The notes beneath the pieces were generated by a model. It saw only the letters and a program-made list of their open reading frames with translations. It was not told the origin of the DNA and searched no databases. A stretch of 64,000 nucleotides of DNA, taken from positions 1,426,001 to 1,490,000 of the forward strand of contig NZ_JAHVKE010000001.1 of NCBI RefSeq assembly GCF_019800885.1, given 5' to 3'. The position numbers and the translations under genes were made by a program. Positions 34,700 through 43,353 of the stretch are shown piece by piece. The first letter of the stretch is position 1. Each line of letters opens with the position of its first letter. The DNA is from Maritalea mobilis. GTDB lineage: Bacteria; Pseudomonadota; Alphaproteobacteria; Rhodobacterales; Rhodobacteraceae.

Positions 34700-36999
34700 G
34701 CTTTTCCCCGGACGCCATCGCCGATAGCCATATCTGCCTGATCTGGGTCGACGACATGATCGACGTCTACACCTGGCGCGACAGTTTCGGCATCCGCATC
34801 GAGACGCCAAATCTCGACCGGTTCATGGCAAAGGCCGCCCGCTTTTCGAACGCGTATGCCACGGTGCCACTCTGCGCCCCCTGCCGGGCTGAGATCGCGA
34901 CGGGTCTGTCCCCCTTCCGCACGGGTCTGGTCGATCTCAACCGGTTCTGGCGCGACGTGATGCGCCCCGAACGCGCTTGGCAATACGATCTGCGGCGCGC
35001 CGGGTTCTACACCTTCACCACGGGCAAGGTGGACAGCAATTACCAACCCATGCCCGAGGAGTATCGCCGTATCCTTTTCCACGAGGAACCGGCCGCCGAG
35101 GACAAGGGCAAGCGCCGCGGCGTGCACGCCTATCTCGACCGTGGGCCGGGCATCAAAGGCGTGAACCATCCCGACGATGACGGCAGCCAGGATGACCGGT
35201 TCTACGACTACTGGGTCGCCCAGAACGCCATCGACTTCCTCGACCGTGCCGACCCGACGCGGCGCAACCTGATCCAGCTTGGCTTCAAGCACCCGCATTA
35301 CAACCTGATCACGCCCGACCGCTTCTACGCGCAATACGATCCCGCCGCGATCCGCTGGCCCGACATCGCGCATGCCGAGGATTACTTCGGCCCCCAACCC
35401 GGTTTCGCCGTCTACGAGGCCGCCTATATCGCGAACGGCGCCTGGACCCCCGAAAAAGCCGGGGACGAGGCCTGGCGGCAAGTCGTGCGCGCCTATTTCG
35501 CCGCGATTTCCCATGTCGATCACGAGATCGGGCGCTTCCTCGATGCGCTGGAAGCCTCCCCTCTGGGGCAGAACACGACCGTCATCTTCCTCAGCGATAA
35601 TGGCTTCAACCTCGGCAACCACGACAGTTTCCACAAGATGAGCCAATGGGACAGCGCCGCGCATATCCCGCTTGGCATCTGGCACCCGTCGATGGAGCGC
35701 GGGGCCGAGATCGCCTTGCCGGTCAGCCTGCACAACATCCCCAAGACGATCATGCAACTGGCCGGTCTACCGCCGCGTCCCGACTGGACCTCGGGCCAAT
35801 CGCTGCTGCCGCTGATCGGCGAAGGCTTCGGGGAGTATGACGACACGAAATCGCCTGTCACCTCGGTCTTCGGCACGCTGTCCGTCCGCCCCTCGGTCGA
35901 GGGGTATCGCCACCTGCGCTACTTCCGTTACCCGAACGGCGAAGAGCACGTCTACGACATCGAGACGGACCCGGGCGAGACCGAGAACCTCGTCGAGACC
36001 GCCCCGATGGAGTTTCTGCGCGCCGAACTGGTCAAGGGCGCGCTGGCGCTCGGGCTCGACCTGCGCGGCTATGAGAACCCTGCCGATGGCGTGAACGCAA
36101 TGATGGCCGTCGATGGCTCGGTCATTCTAGCCGGTGGGCGCGGCGACAACGATTACTGGGCCTATGGGTCAGATGCCGAGAAGATCCGCGAAGAGAAAGA
36201 CGGCGGCACCGATACGCTGTGGTACATGGCCGGACCCGATGACTACGTGCTGCACTGCCCCGCCAATGTCGAAAAGATCCGCATCGCCACCGTCGTTTCC
36301 CGCAACGAGGCGGATGGCAAGGAAGGCAAGCGCCTCAAGATCGTCGCCCACCCCGACAGCCCGATCGAGTTCGAAACCTCGGAACGCGTCGAGATCGACC
36401 TCAAAGGCTCGGACGGCGACGACATCATGATCGGACCGAAACACGGGGCCGCGACCTTCTACGGCGGCGGCGGCAATGACCTGATGATCGCCAAGGCCAA
36501 GCAAGCCAACCGCCGCCATGCCTTCTATGGCGAGGCCGGCAATGACACGCTCCACGGTGGGCCGGGCCGCGACACGCTGGATGGCGGCACGGGCGATGAC
36601 GTGATCCACGGCAATTCGGGGCGCAACCATATCTATGGCGGCCATGGCAACGACCTGATCCACGATGGCGAAGGGGCGTCGACCATCGACACCGGCCCCG
36701 GCCGCAACCAGCTCCATCTCGGCGCGGGCGATCATGTCGTGCATGTGGGGGCCGGCATGACCCGGATCGAGGCCGAACCCGGTGCGAAGACCTTCCACAT
36801 TGCACCGGGTGGCGTCACGATCATCGACGGGTGGACGCCGGACCAACGCTACGACCTGTCCGCCTGGCCAACGCCCCCCAAACTTACGACACCGGGTCCG
36901 CAGCAGGTCCGCCTGCGCACGGGCCTCACGATCCTGGATCTTCACGGCGTGCCCGAGGGGGCCGACATCGCGGCCCAGATCATCCAGCCAGACACCTGA
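34696..36999 (+). CDS. Sulfatase-family hydrolase fused to C-terminal RTX repeats
   Basis: 767 residues. The N-terminal part (about 10-450) is a type I sulfatase/alkaline phosphatase superfamily domain: metal Asp pair WVDDM (18-19), the formylglycine motif Cys60-Ala-Pro-Cys-Arg64 (CxPxR), TPNLDRFM, later metal ligands SDNG (Asp301, Asn302) and YDIETDPGETENL. The C-terminal 180 residues (about 590-665) carry five RTX-type nonapeptides, such as GGGGNDLMI, GEAGNDTL, GGTGDDVI and GGHGNDLI, that bind calcium. There is no N-terminal signal, so type I secretion through the C-terminus is expected, but no HlyB/HlyD genes are in the window. It needs a formylglycine-generating enzyme elsewhere. The exact substrate is unknown. 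Confidence 0.85.
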   Translation: MSFSPDAIADSHICLIWVDDMIDVYTWRDSFGIRIETPNLDRFMAKAARFSNAYATVPLCAPCRAEIATGLSPFRTGLVDLNRFWRDVMRPERAWQYDLRRAGFYTFTTGKVDSNYQPMPEEYRRILFHEEPAAEDKGKRRGVHAYLDRGPGIKGVNHPDDDGSQDDRFYDYWVAQNAIDFLDRADPTRRNLIQLGFKHPHYNLITPDRFYAQYDPAAIRWPDIAHAEDYFGPQPGFAVYEAAYIANGAWTPEKAGDEAWRQVVRAYFAAISHVDHEIGRFLDALEASPLGQNTTVIFLSDNGFNLGNHDSFHKMSQWDSAAHIPLGIWHPSMERGAEIALPVSLHNIPKTIMQLAGLPPRPDWTSGQSLLPLIGEGFGEYDDTKSPVTSVFGTLSVRPSVEGYRHLRYFRYPNGEEHVYDIETDPGETENLVETAPMEFLRAELVKGALALGLDLRGYENPADGVNAMMAVDGSVILAGGRGDNDYWAYGSDAEKIREEKDGGTDTLWYMAGPDDYVLHCPANVEKIRIATVVSRNEADGKEGKRLKIVAHPDSPIEFETSERVEIDLKGSDGDDIMIGPKHGAATFYGGGGNDLMIAKAKQANRRHAFYGEAGNDTLHGGPGRDTLDGGTGDDVIHGNSGRNHIYGGHGNDLIHDGEGASTIDTGPGRNQLHLGAGDHVVHVGAGMTRIEAEPGAKTFHIAPGGVTIIDGWTPDQRYDLSAWPTPPKLTTPGPQQVRLRTGLTILDLHGVPEGADIAAQIIQPDT

Positions 37000-37037
37000 C
37001 CCTCCTTTTCATCTTGGCCGAAAACTCTCGGGGGAGC

Positions 37038-37113
37038 GCGAGGGGGCAGACAGCCCCCTCGCCCGCGGCACAGCCGCGCGCGCCGGGCGGGGTTCGATGC
37101 CCCGTCCGGCGCG
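37038..37113. repeat. Two GC-rich hairpins between the two glycan gene blocks
   Basis: In the 275-base gap after the sulfatase gene two stem-loops stand in series: 37038-37062 (10 bp, loop AGACA) and 37079-37113 (14 bp with one G-U, loop TTCGATG). No T-run follows either. They could end the first transcript or protect its 3' end. The rest of the gap has no ORF with a ribosome site; AAGGGG before 37275 serves the next gene. Confidence 0.6.
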
Positions 37114-37274
37114 CCCCGGTCAAACCTGTGGTGCGGCCGCTCTCATTTCTGCAACAGGCCACGAAAACGCCGTGCAAAGGCTTTGCCTTCGCCAGGCAAA
37201 TCGGGGAGATTGACCGCCAACGACCAAGCGCGGCCCAAGCCGCCCCGTAACGAGCAGCAACAAGGGGATCCTTC

Positions 37275-38084
37275 GTGGAACTCAACCGTCGTCCTGTCGC
37301 CTCTCTCTGGATTGGCGACCGTTTGCAGTATCTCAACCAGCTCTGTCTGAAATCGCATCTGCGCCATGGGCATCCGGTCACGCTCTACTGCACGGACACG
37401 GTCACCAACGCCCCCGAAGGCGTCGAAATCCGCCCCGCGACCGAGATCATGGATATCCCGATGGATATCGTGGAGCAGACCTCGGCCAGCTTCTTGTCGA
37501 ACGTCTTTCGATACAAGATGATCCAGAAGACCGGCGCGATCTGGATTGATTGCGACGCCTTCTGCCACAAACCCTTCCCCGATGAGTGGGAATGGATCTT
37601 CGCGGGCCACGGCATGCGCGGGGCGCTGAATTGCGGCGTCGTCGGCCTTCCGCAGCAGTGCGACCTGATGGACCTGCTGCTCGATTACTACGAGAACCTG
37701 CCCGACGTCCCGCCCTGGTGGAACAAGAACCAGCGCAAGAAGATCACCCGCCAGAAGGATGACCTCCCGCACGCGGTCAAGATCTACAAGACCGAGCGCA
37801 CGGCTTTCGGCCCCCAGGCGTTCACGTATTTCGCCCAGCAGACCGGCGATTATGACCGTGCGATGACGCCGGACGCGCTCTACCCGGTTCCGTTCCAGCT
37901 CAACGACATTTTCTACGACCCCCATGGCCGCGTGGAAGGCTGGTTCACCGACAACACGGTGTCGGTCCATCTCTACACCAATGGGACCAAGCCATGGTGG
38001 CGCAAGCACCCGCCGCTCGAGAACTCCTACGCCTGGCGCATGTGCCAGGAGGTCGGGATCACGCCAGAGGACGCGCTTGAGTGA
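37275..38084 (+). CDS. GT32-like glycosyltransferase (sugar-binding DXD type)
   Basis: 269 residues from a GTG at 37275. It resembles the capsular-polysaccharide and alpha-1,4-glycosyltransferase (GT32) group: VASLWIGDRLQYLNQLCLKSHL at the start, FRYKMIQKTGAIWIDCDAF with a DCD in the place of the DXD nucleotide-sugar motif, and a late LNCGVVGLP. The substitution of Asp-Cys-Asp for DXD still keeps both acids. It is cytoplasmic and soluble. It begins the second glycan block, overlapping the next gene by a TGATG junction. Confidence 0.65.
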   Translation: MELNRRPVASLWIGDRLQYLNQLCLKSHLRHGHPVTLYCTDTVTNAPEGVEIRPATEIMDIPMDIVEQTSASFLSNVFRYKMIQKTGAIWIDCDAFCHKPFPDEWEWIFAGHGMRGALNCGVVGLPQQCDLMDLLLDYYENLPDVPPWWNKNQRKKITRQKDDLPHAVKIYKTERTAFGPQAFTYFAQQTGDYDRAMTPDALYPVPFQLNDIFYDPHGRVEGWFTDNTVSVHLYTNGTKPWWRKHPPLENSYAWRMCQEVGITPEDALE

Positions 38085-39232
38085 TGGAGGCCGCCGCGAC
38101 AGCTGAGGCGGCGCTCGATTTCGACCCGAGCCGCCGGATCGACTGGACGCCGCACTGGCACACGGACACGCTTGTCGTGCCCTGGGGGGCCAACGCGGCC
38201 CCCGGCGCGAGGCGCGCGGCCGGTCTTTTCGACAATCAGGGCCGTCTTCTCCCCCAAGGCCACTGTTATCGCTACATGGCCGGCTCGATCACGATTGAAC
38301 CGGAATTGCCGGAAGACGCGGACACGCCCGAGCAGCTGCCCGGCCAATGGCTGTTCGGGGGGCTGTTCTATGGCCATTTCGGCCATTTCCTCGTGGAGAC
38401 CACCAGCCGACTTTGGGCGCTGGAGGCCCTGGAAGCGCTCGGTGGCGTGGATGGGATCATTTTCCACCCGAAGAACCAGTTCACCCACGAACGCCGCCAA
38501 TACAAGCATTTGGAGCCGTTCTTTGATGCGCTTGGGCTGTCGCACCTTCAGTTGCGCGCACCGCAAAGCCCGGTTCGCGTCGAGAAGCTGGCCGTGCCGG
38601 ACCCCGGCTTCGGCATTGCCGAGATGGCCGCGGGCCGGCCCGAGTACCGCGACTGGATGCGGGCCAATCTCGGGCAGGATATCGCGCCAAACGCCGCGGA
38701 GGATATCTACATTTCCCGCTCCGAACTTCCGGCCAAGCGCGGGTCAGTCGTGCTCGAGAGCCGGATCGAGGCCCTGATGGAAGACGCGGGATACACCGTC
38801 TTCCACCCGCAGAACTACCCGCTCGAGGCGCAGATCGCGACCTACAAGGGCGCACGGCGGATCGTGTCGCTGGATGCGTCCTCGCTGCACCTGGCGGCCA
38901 TGCTGGTTCCGACCGGTGCGAAGGTCGCCATCCTCAATCGCGGTCCCTCCAACAACATCGAGGACTATGTTCGCCAGTTCCGGCATTTCGCCCAGATCGA
39001 CCCGCTGCGGATCGAGGCCGTGACAGGCTTCTTCCACCCCACCGGCCGCCGGATCATCAAGCGCGAAACACATGCGCTTCTGGACTTTCCGGCGGTTGGG
39101 CAAGCCCTCGAAGAGGCCGGGTTTATTGCGTCCGCGTCAGGCTGGACCACCCCCGACACGGCCACCATCACAGCGGCCACTGACGCGATCGCCGCGCGGC
39201 TGGACGAACCGCTCGGATTCTTCGAGACCTGA
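38084..39232 (+). CDS. GT61-like (DUF563) glycosyltransferase
   Basis: 382 residues, similar to the DUF563/GT61 glycosyltransferases that transfer pentose or other sugars onto polysaccharides. Visible family elements are GQWLFGGLFYGHFGHFLVET (the His-rich start of the domain), YISRSELPAKRG, VFHPQNYPLEAQIATYKGARRIVSLDASSLHLAAML, each in its usual order. The start at ATG 38084 overlaps the preceding stop (TGATG), with a GTG at 38081 as alternative. Substrate unknown. Confidence 0.75.
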   Translation: MEAAATAEAALDFDPSRRIDWTPHWHTDTLVVPWGANAAPGARRAAGLFDNQGRLLPQGHCYRYMAGSITIEPELPEDADTPEQLPGQWLFGGLFYGHFGHFLVETTSRLWALEALEALGGVDGIIFHPKNQFTHERRQYKHLEPFFDALGLSHLQLRAPQSPVRVEKLAVPDPGFGIAEMAAGRPEYRDWMRANLGQDIAPNAAEDIYISRSELPAKRGSVVLESRIEALMEDAGYTVFHPQNYPLEAQIATYKGARRIVSLDASSLHLAAMLVPTGAKVAILNRGPSNNIEDYVRQFRHFAQIDPLRIEAVTGFFHPTGRRIIKRETHALLDFPAVGQALEEAGFIASASGWTTPDTATITAATDAIAARLDEPLGFFET

Positions 39233-39243
39233 GGAGACAGCCC

Positions 39244-40107
39244 TTGGCCAAGGACTTCGCCTGCGCCCTGACCCATGTGCGCCACGAGGGGTATTTCCTC
39301 GAAAAGTGGATAGCCTACTACGGCGGCCTGTTCGGACGCGAAAACCTCCATGTCGTGATTGACGGGGACGATTGGGAACCGGATGTGGACCTGACCGGCA
39401 TCCAGACCGAGGTGCTGCTCGACGCGCCCCGCCGCCGCATCAGGAACGATCGCTTCATGGCCAAGGAAATGTCGGGCCGCGCCAACACCCTGCGCAAGCG
39501 GTACGAGCATGTCATCCGTGGCGACGTGGACGAATATGTGGTGATCGACCCCGATAGCGGGCTGGGCTGGGAGGACGCGTTCAAGGAACTGACGGAAGAG
39601 GGCTACATCTTCGCCCTTGGCGTCGACATGGTCGAGGCCGATACCGAGGCTACCCCCATCGACCGCGCCGCACCGATCCTCGGCCAGCGCCGGCACGGCT
39701 TCGTCGCCGACCGTTACACCAAGCCCTTCGTCATTACCCGCTGGAACAACTGGGCGGGCGGCGCACACCGGCTGCTCAACCGCCCCACGGTGATCTCGAA
39801 CCATTTCTTCCTGTTTCACATGGCGCTGGCCGACAAGACCGTGGCAGAGGAACGGTTGGCCGCACGCGGCGGGCTGCAACAGCACAAGTCCTTTGTCGAC
39901 CACCAGACGGGGCGGCTTGACGCGATCGCCGATGACGGCTTGGCCGACCCGATCGATTTCGCCGAGGCCTGCGAGATCGGCCGTGCCCAGTTTCCCGTCG
40001 AACCCGATGGCTCCGTGGCAAAGCGCCCCCGCCCCGCCACGGACCCGCGCGCGACCGAACAGGGCCTGCCCACCACGGTGCCCGATCGGTTCTTCGGCCT
40101 TGTCTGA
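39244..40107 (+). CDS. Glycosyltransferase family 2 protein (Glyco_tranf_2_4 type)
   Basis: 287 residues. The protein starts CALTHVRHEGYFLEKWIAYY and has RGDVDEYVVIDP as the DxD-type motif; the family otherwise shares KPxxxRWNNWAGGAHRLL near the middle. The start appears to be a TTG at 39244, 11 bases after the previous stop, with GAGGAGAC upstream; no ATG is close. It forms a series with the next two genes, all having DxDE-type motifs, so they likely act on the same glycan. Confidence 0.7.
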   Translation: MAKDFACALTHVRHEGYFLEKWIAYYGGLFGRENLHVVIDGDDWEPDVDLTGIQTEVLLDAPRRRIRNDRFMAKEMSGRANTLRKRYEHVIRGDVDEYVVIDPDSGLGWEDAFKELTEEGYIFALGVDMVEADTEATPIDRAAPILGQRRHGFVADRYTKPFVITRWNNWAGGAHRLLNRPTVISNHFFLFHMALADKTVAEERLAARGGLQQHKSFVDHQTGRLDAIADDGLADPIDFAEACEIGRAQFPVEPDGSVAKRPRPATDPRATEQGLPTTVPDRFFGLV

Positions 40108-40122
40108 GCGGCGCAAGATCCC

Positions 40123-40995
40123 ATGACCCTGACCGTCATCACCATCGCCAAGGAACCACTTCCCATCCTGCACCGGTTCCTCGACTGGCATCTCGGTCAG
40201 GGCGCGGATCGCATCATCCTTTTTCTCGACGATCCCGAGGACGATGCGCTGACCGCCTTCGCCGACGAGCCGCGGATCGACATGCGCCCCTGCACGCCCG
40301 GATTCTGGAAAACCCTGGGCCTCAGCCCCGACAAGCGCTTTACCCGACGCCAGAACGCGGCCCTGACCGCCGGCTATCACGAGGTGAGCGAGGGCTGGGT
40401 GCTGATCCTCGACGCGGACGAGTTGATGTGGTTTCCGGGCATGACCCTGGCCGAGGCGATCCGGACATTTCCCGCCGACATCCCCTCGGTCCGCGTTGCG
40501 ACGGCCGAACAGGTGTTTCTCGATGACGGGACGGAGGGGTTGCGCCTGCCAATCCCGCGCGAGGCCGTGAACCGCCTCTACGGCGCGGATGCCGACCTGT
40601 TCCGCGGCCGGTTCGGGCTGGTCGGCCACCCGGAAGGCAAGAGCTTTCATCGCGCGGGCATTCCCGGCGCCAGCTTCAAGATGCATTGGGGGTTCGACAG
40701 CGCGGGGGACCGGCTGGAAGAACTGACCCTCGGGCCAAGGGATGGCGGCCATCTCGTGCATTACGGCGCCCCGACTTATGAGAACTGGCGGGCGAAGATG
40801 GAGTGGCGCACCGGGTCCTGGGGCTTCACATCTCCGGTGAAGGAGACCCTGCGCGACGCAGGCGACGGTGCGGATGCCGAGGCCGCCTACCGCGCCCTTT
40901 ATGACAAGTTCTACCGGCTGGATTCCGACATGGCGGCGCGGCTTGAAGCCGAGGGCGGGCTGCTCCGTGCCGGGCCACCCGCGCGGGGGATCTAG
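40123..40995 (+). CDS. Glycosyltransferase family 2 protein
   Basis: 290 residues starting TLTVITIAKEPLPILHRFLDWH, with a GADRIILFLDDPED acceptor-side strand and the DxD motif in LILDADELMWF. Later LVGHPEGKSFHR and LVHYGAPTYENWRAKMEWR are typical of this GT2 group. The ATG at 40123 follows 15 bases after the previous stop. Its product is soluble. It is 4 bases upstream of the next gene's start. Confidence 0.75.
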   Translation: MTLTVITIAKEPLPILHRFLDWHLGQGADRIILFLDDPEDDALTAFADEPRIDMRPCTPGFWKTLGLSPDKRFTRRQNAALTAGYHEVSEGWVLILDADELMWFPGMTLAEAIRTFPADIPSVRVATAEQVFLDDGTEGLRLPIPREAVNRLYGADADLFRGRFGLVGHPEGKSFHRAGIPGASFKMHWGFDSAGDRLEELTLGPRDGGHLVHYGAPTYENWRAKMEWRTGSWGFTSPVKETLRDAGDGADAEAAYRALYDKFYRLDSDMAARLEAEGGLLRAGPPARGI

Positions 40996-40999
40996 CGCC

Positions 41000-42187
41000 A
41001 TGACCCGCGTCACGGCCCTGACCATGATGCGAGACGAGGCGCCTGCCTTGCTGGAATGGGTCGCCTTCCAGAAACTGATCGGGATCGAGCGGATCATCGT
41101 CTACACGAATGCCTGCCGCGACGGGACCGATGCCATGCTGGACCGGCTTGCCCGGATGGACGAAGGCATCCTCCACCGCCGAAACCCCGTTGCCCCGGGC
41201 GGCAAGCCGCAGCCGACCGCGCTCAACCATGCGCAGACCCTGCCCGAGACGGTCGAGACCGACTGGCTCATCACGCTCGATGCGGACGAGTTCCTGAACA
41301 TCAAGCCCGGCGCAGGCCGGGTATCCGACCTTCTGGCGGCCGTGCCCGAAAACACCCAAGGCATCGTCGTGACATGGCGCATGATGGGATCAAACGGGCT
41401 GACCGACTGGAACCCCGGCCTTGTGACCGAGGCCTATACGCGGGGCGCCCCGGACGCGTTTCGCAAGGGCTGGGGCGTGAAAACGCTCTTCCGGCCCTTT
41501 CCCGACCTCAAGCTCGGCATCCATCGCCCGACTGTGAAGGGGGCGGGCAAGGACCCCGCGCGCAAGGAACGCCTGCTGTCCATGGCCTGGGTCAATGGCT
41601 CTGGCCAGCCGATGACACGACAATTCATGGATGGCATGTGGCGATCCTCGGCCGCGACCTTGGGCTACAACCTGGTCGAGTTGCCGCATTTCGCCGTGAA
41701 AAGCCGCGAGGCCTACCTGCTGAGACAGCTGCGGGGCAACGTGAACGCCAAGCCCGACAAATACGACGCAACCTATTTCGGTATCTTCGACCGGAACGAG
41801 ACCGAACAGACCGGCCTCGCGCGCCATCTCCCCGAGCTTCGTGACCGGATCGGCGATTACCTGAGGGACCCGGTGCTGTCCGACCTTCACGCGCGCTGCT
41901 TGGCTTGGCATGCGGCACAGATCGACCGCCTGCGCACCCAACCCGATCACGCCGACAGGATGGCTGCCCTTGCCCGCGCCTCGGACATTCCCTTCGATCG
42001 CCTCGACACGATGCTGTTCACGCAGCCGCTCGCGCCCCGTGGGAAACAGATGGTCGCGGAGTTAAAGAGCAAAGGCGTCCCGGAGGCCGAGATCGCGTGC
42101 ATCGTCGCACAGTCCGTGGCCAAGCTCGAAGCGCAGCGCGATGCCCGGGACTTCGCCGAGTTGCGCGTCCGCGGGATCATCGACTGA
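41000..42187 (+). CDS. Glycosyltransferase family 2 protein, paralogue of the gene at 30553
   Basis: 395 residues. N-terminal GT2 domain with MMRDEAPALLEWVAFQKL, RIIVYTNACRDGTDAM and LITLDADEFLNI (DxD). Long stretches align with the gene at 30553: GWGVKTLF, LGIHRP, VNGSGQPM, AVKSREAYLLRQLRGNVN, KPDKYDATYF. It lacks the methyltransferase-like C-terminal domain of that paralogue; its C-terminal 130 residues are helical and different. The ATG at 41000 lies 4 bases beyond the previous stop. It closes the second glycan block. Confidence 0.8.
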   Translation: MTRVTALTMMRDEAPALLEWVAFQKLIGIERIIVYTNACRDGTDAMLDRLARMDEGILHRRNPVAPGGKPQPTALNHAQTLPETVETDWLITLDADEFLNIKPGAGRVSDLLAAVPENTQGIVVTWRMMGSNGLTDWNPGLVTEAYTRGAPDAFRKGWGVKTLFRPFPDLKLGIHRPTVKGAGKDPARKERLLSMAWVNGSGQPMTRQFMDGMWRSSAATLGYNLVELPHFAVKSREAYLLRQLRGNVNAKPDKYDATYFGIFDRNETEQTGLARHLPELRDRIGDYLRDPVLSDLHARCLAWHAAQIDRLRTQPDHADRMAALARASDIPFDRLDTMLFTQPLAPRGKQMVAELKSKGVPEAEIACIVAQSVAKLEAQRDARDFAELRVRGIID

Positions 42188-42203
42188 CGCGCGCCCACGG
42201 GCC

Positions 42204-42227
42204 GAAAAATCTTGGCGAAGATTTTTC
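42204..42227. terminator. Hairpin terminator between convergent genes
   Basis: A 10-bp stem GAAAAATCTT/AAGATTTTTC with the 4-nt loop GGCG lies in the 43-base gap between the last GT gene and the convergent DUF1178 gene. The A-rich and T-rich arms allow termination in either direction. Its sequence is related in style, not identical, to the CTCGAG palindromes. Confidence 0.75.
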
Positions 42228-42230
42228 CGC

Positions 42231-42701
42231 TCAGTTCGTCTTGTCGGGTGGCAGGATCGGAAGGGGGGCGATCTCGATCCCGTCTTCGATCAGGGAGCGC
42301 GCCTCTTCCGGCGTCGCCTCACCATGGATCGCACCCTGATCCTTTTCCCCCAGATGCATCGCGCGGGCTTCCTCGGCGAATTTCTTGCCCACGTAGCGGG
42401 AATTTTCGGACAAGTGTTTGCGGATCGCGCGCAGCACCTGTTCCGCCGGATGGGCGGGTGCACTCAAGGGGCCGGGCGCAGCGGTAGGCATTGGCGCGTC
42501 CGATGCAGGTGTCGCGCTTTTCTCCGGCGCAGCATCCCGCGCAGCCACGCCCGGCGCCATCAACGCCTTTTTCACATCCGCGCCACCACAGACCGCGCAC
42601 GCCACCAGCCGACGCCGCGACAGGGCGTCGAAGGCCTCGGCCGACTGGAACCAGCTGTCAAATTCGTGCCCTTCGGCACATTTCAACGCGTATCGGATCA
42701 T
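42231..42701 (-). CDS. DUF1178 family protein
   Basis: 156 residues. It matches the DUF1178 family: begins MIRYALKCAEGHEFDSWFQSAEAFDAL and includes the Cys pair in VACAVCGGADVKKALMAP, which with Cys8 and His11 suggests a small zinc-binding site. An Ala/Pro-rich linker (about 53-83) leads to a helical part with HLSENSRYVGKKFAEEARAMHLGE and a GEATPEEARSLIEDGIEI tail. Function not established. It is co-directional with the Nudix gene. Confidence 0.88.
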   Translation of the reverse strand: MIRYALKCAEGHEFDSWFQSAEAFDALSRRRLVACAVCGGADVKKALMAPGVAARDAAPEKSATPASDAPMPTAAPGPLSAPAHPAEQVLRAIRKHLSENSRYVGKKFAEEARAMHLGEKDQGAIHGEATPEEARSLIEDGIEIAPLPILPPDKTN

Positions 42702-42734
42702 GCTCTCGCATACCTAAGGGGCCAGGCCTGTCGT

Positions 42735-43241
42735 TCAATAGAGGCGGGCGGGATCGAAGCTTTCGAGGATCACTTTCAACTCCGGTTCGTCGACCTTCTG
42801 CGCCGCCTTTTTGGGCGAAAACCATTTGCGCTTGCGTTCATCCGACTCCGGGAAGTCCTTGTCGAGTTTCTTCACCTCGACCGGGAAGACGGCGACGATG
42901 CAGGGCAGCGACAGTTCTTCATCCAGCCATTTGTCATAGGCGTAGAGCCCGACACACTGCCCATGCGCCCGCCCTCGCACCCCGGCTTCTTCCCAGGCTT
43001 CCTGCGCCGCCGCGGCGGCAGGCGTCATCCCGTCCATCGGCCATCCTTTGGGGATGATCCAGCGGCCTGTATCGCGCGAGGAAACGAGCAGGATTTCGAC
43101 CGCGGGGGCGGCTTCTTTGCCCTTCTTGCCCTTGGGCGCCTTCGACACGCGGTAGCACAGCGCCGCGAATTGAGTGCGTGTCTCGCGTTTCGAGACGCCA
43201 GCGATGCGCAAAGGCGCTTGAGAGGTCGGAGTACGGGCCAT
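42735..43241 (-). CDS. Nudix hydrolase
   Basis: 168 residues. The Nudix region reads WIIPKGWPMDGMTPAAAAAQEAWEEAGV; the usual Glu before the REUxEExGU core is replaced by Met, but the EAxEEAG metal-binding core is intact, a form common in alphaproteobacterial diadenosine-polyphosphate-type Nudix enzymes. The true substrate is uncertain (possibly a diphosphoinositol-polyphosphate-like or dinucleoside-polyphosphate compound). ATG at 43241; the six-codon longer start at 43259 is less likely. Confidence 0.85.
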   Translation of the reverse strand: MARTPTSQAPLRIAGVSKRETRTQFAALCYRVSKAPKGKKGKEAAPAVEILLVSSRDTGRWIIPKGWPMDGMTPAAAAAQEAWEEAGVRGRAHGQCVGLYAYDKWLDEELSLPCIVAVFPVEVKKLDKDFPESDERKRKWFSPKKAAQKVDEPELKVILESFDPARLY

Positions 43242-43353
43242 GACGCGCGGATATGGCACGGGAATTGCGGTTTTTCAATGGTCTGTGCATGCGGCTGGCC
43301 CGCCTTGACCGCTCTTCGCCCCGCGATAGTTCACAGGGAAAAGGAGCGACCAG

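Noticed and set aside
34873-34887. Loss of the sulfatase active site because Ser is replaced in CAPCR
   Set aside because: The residue converted to formylglycine is the first Cys (Cys60), which is present; the fourth position tolerates other residues, so the site is not judged dead.
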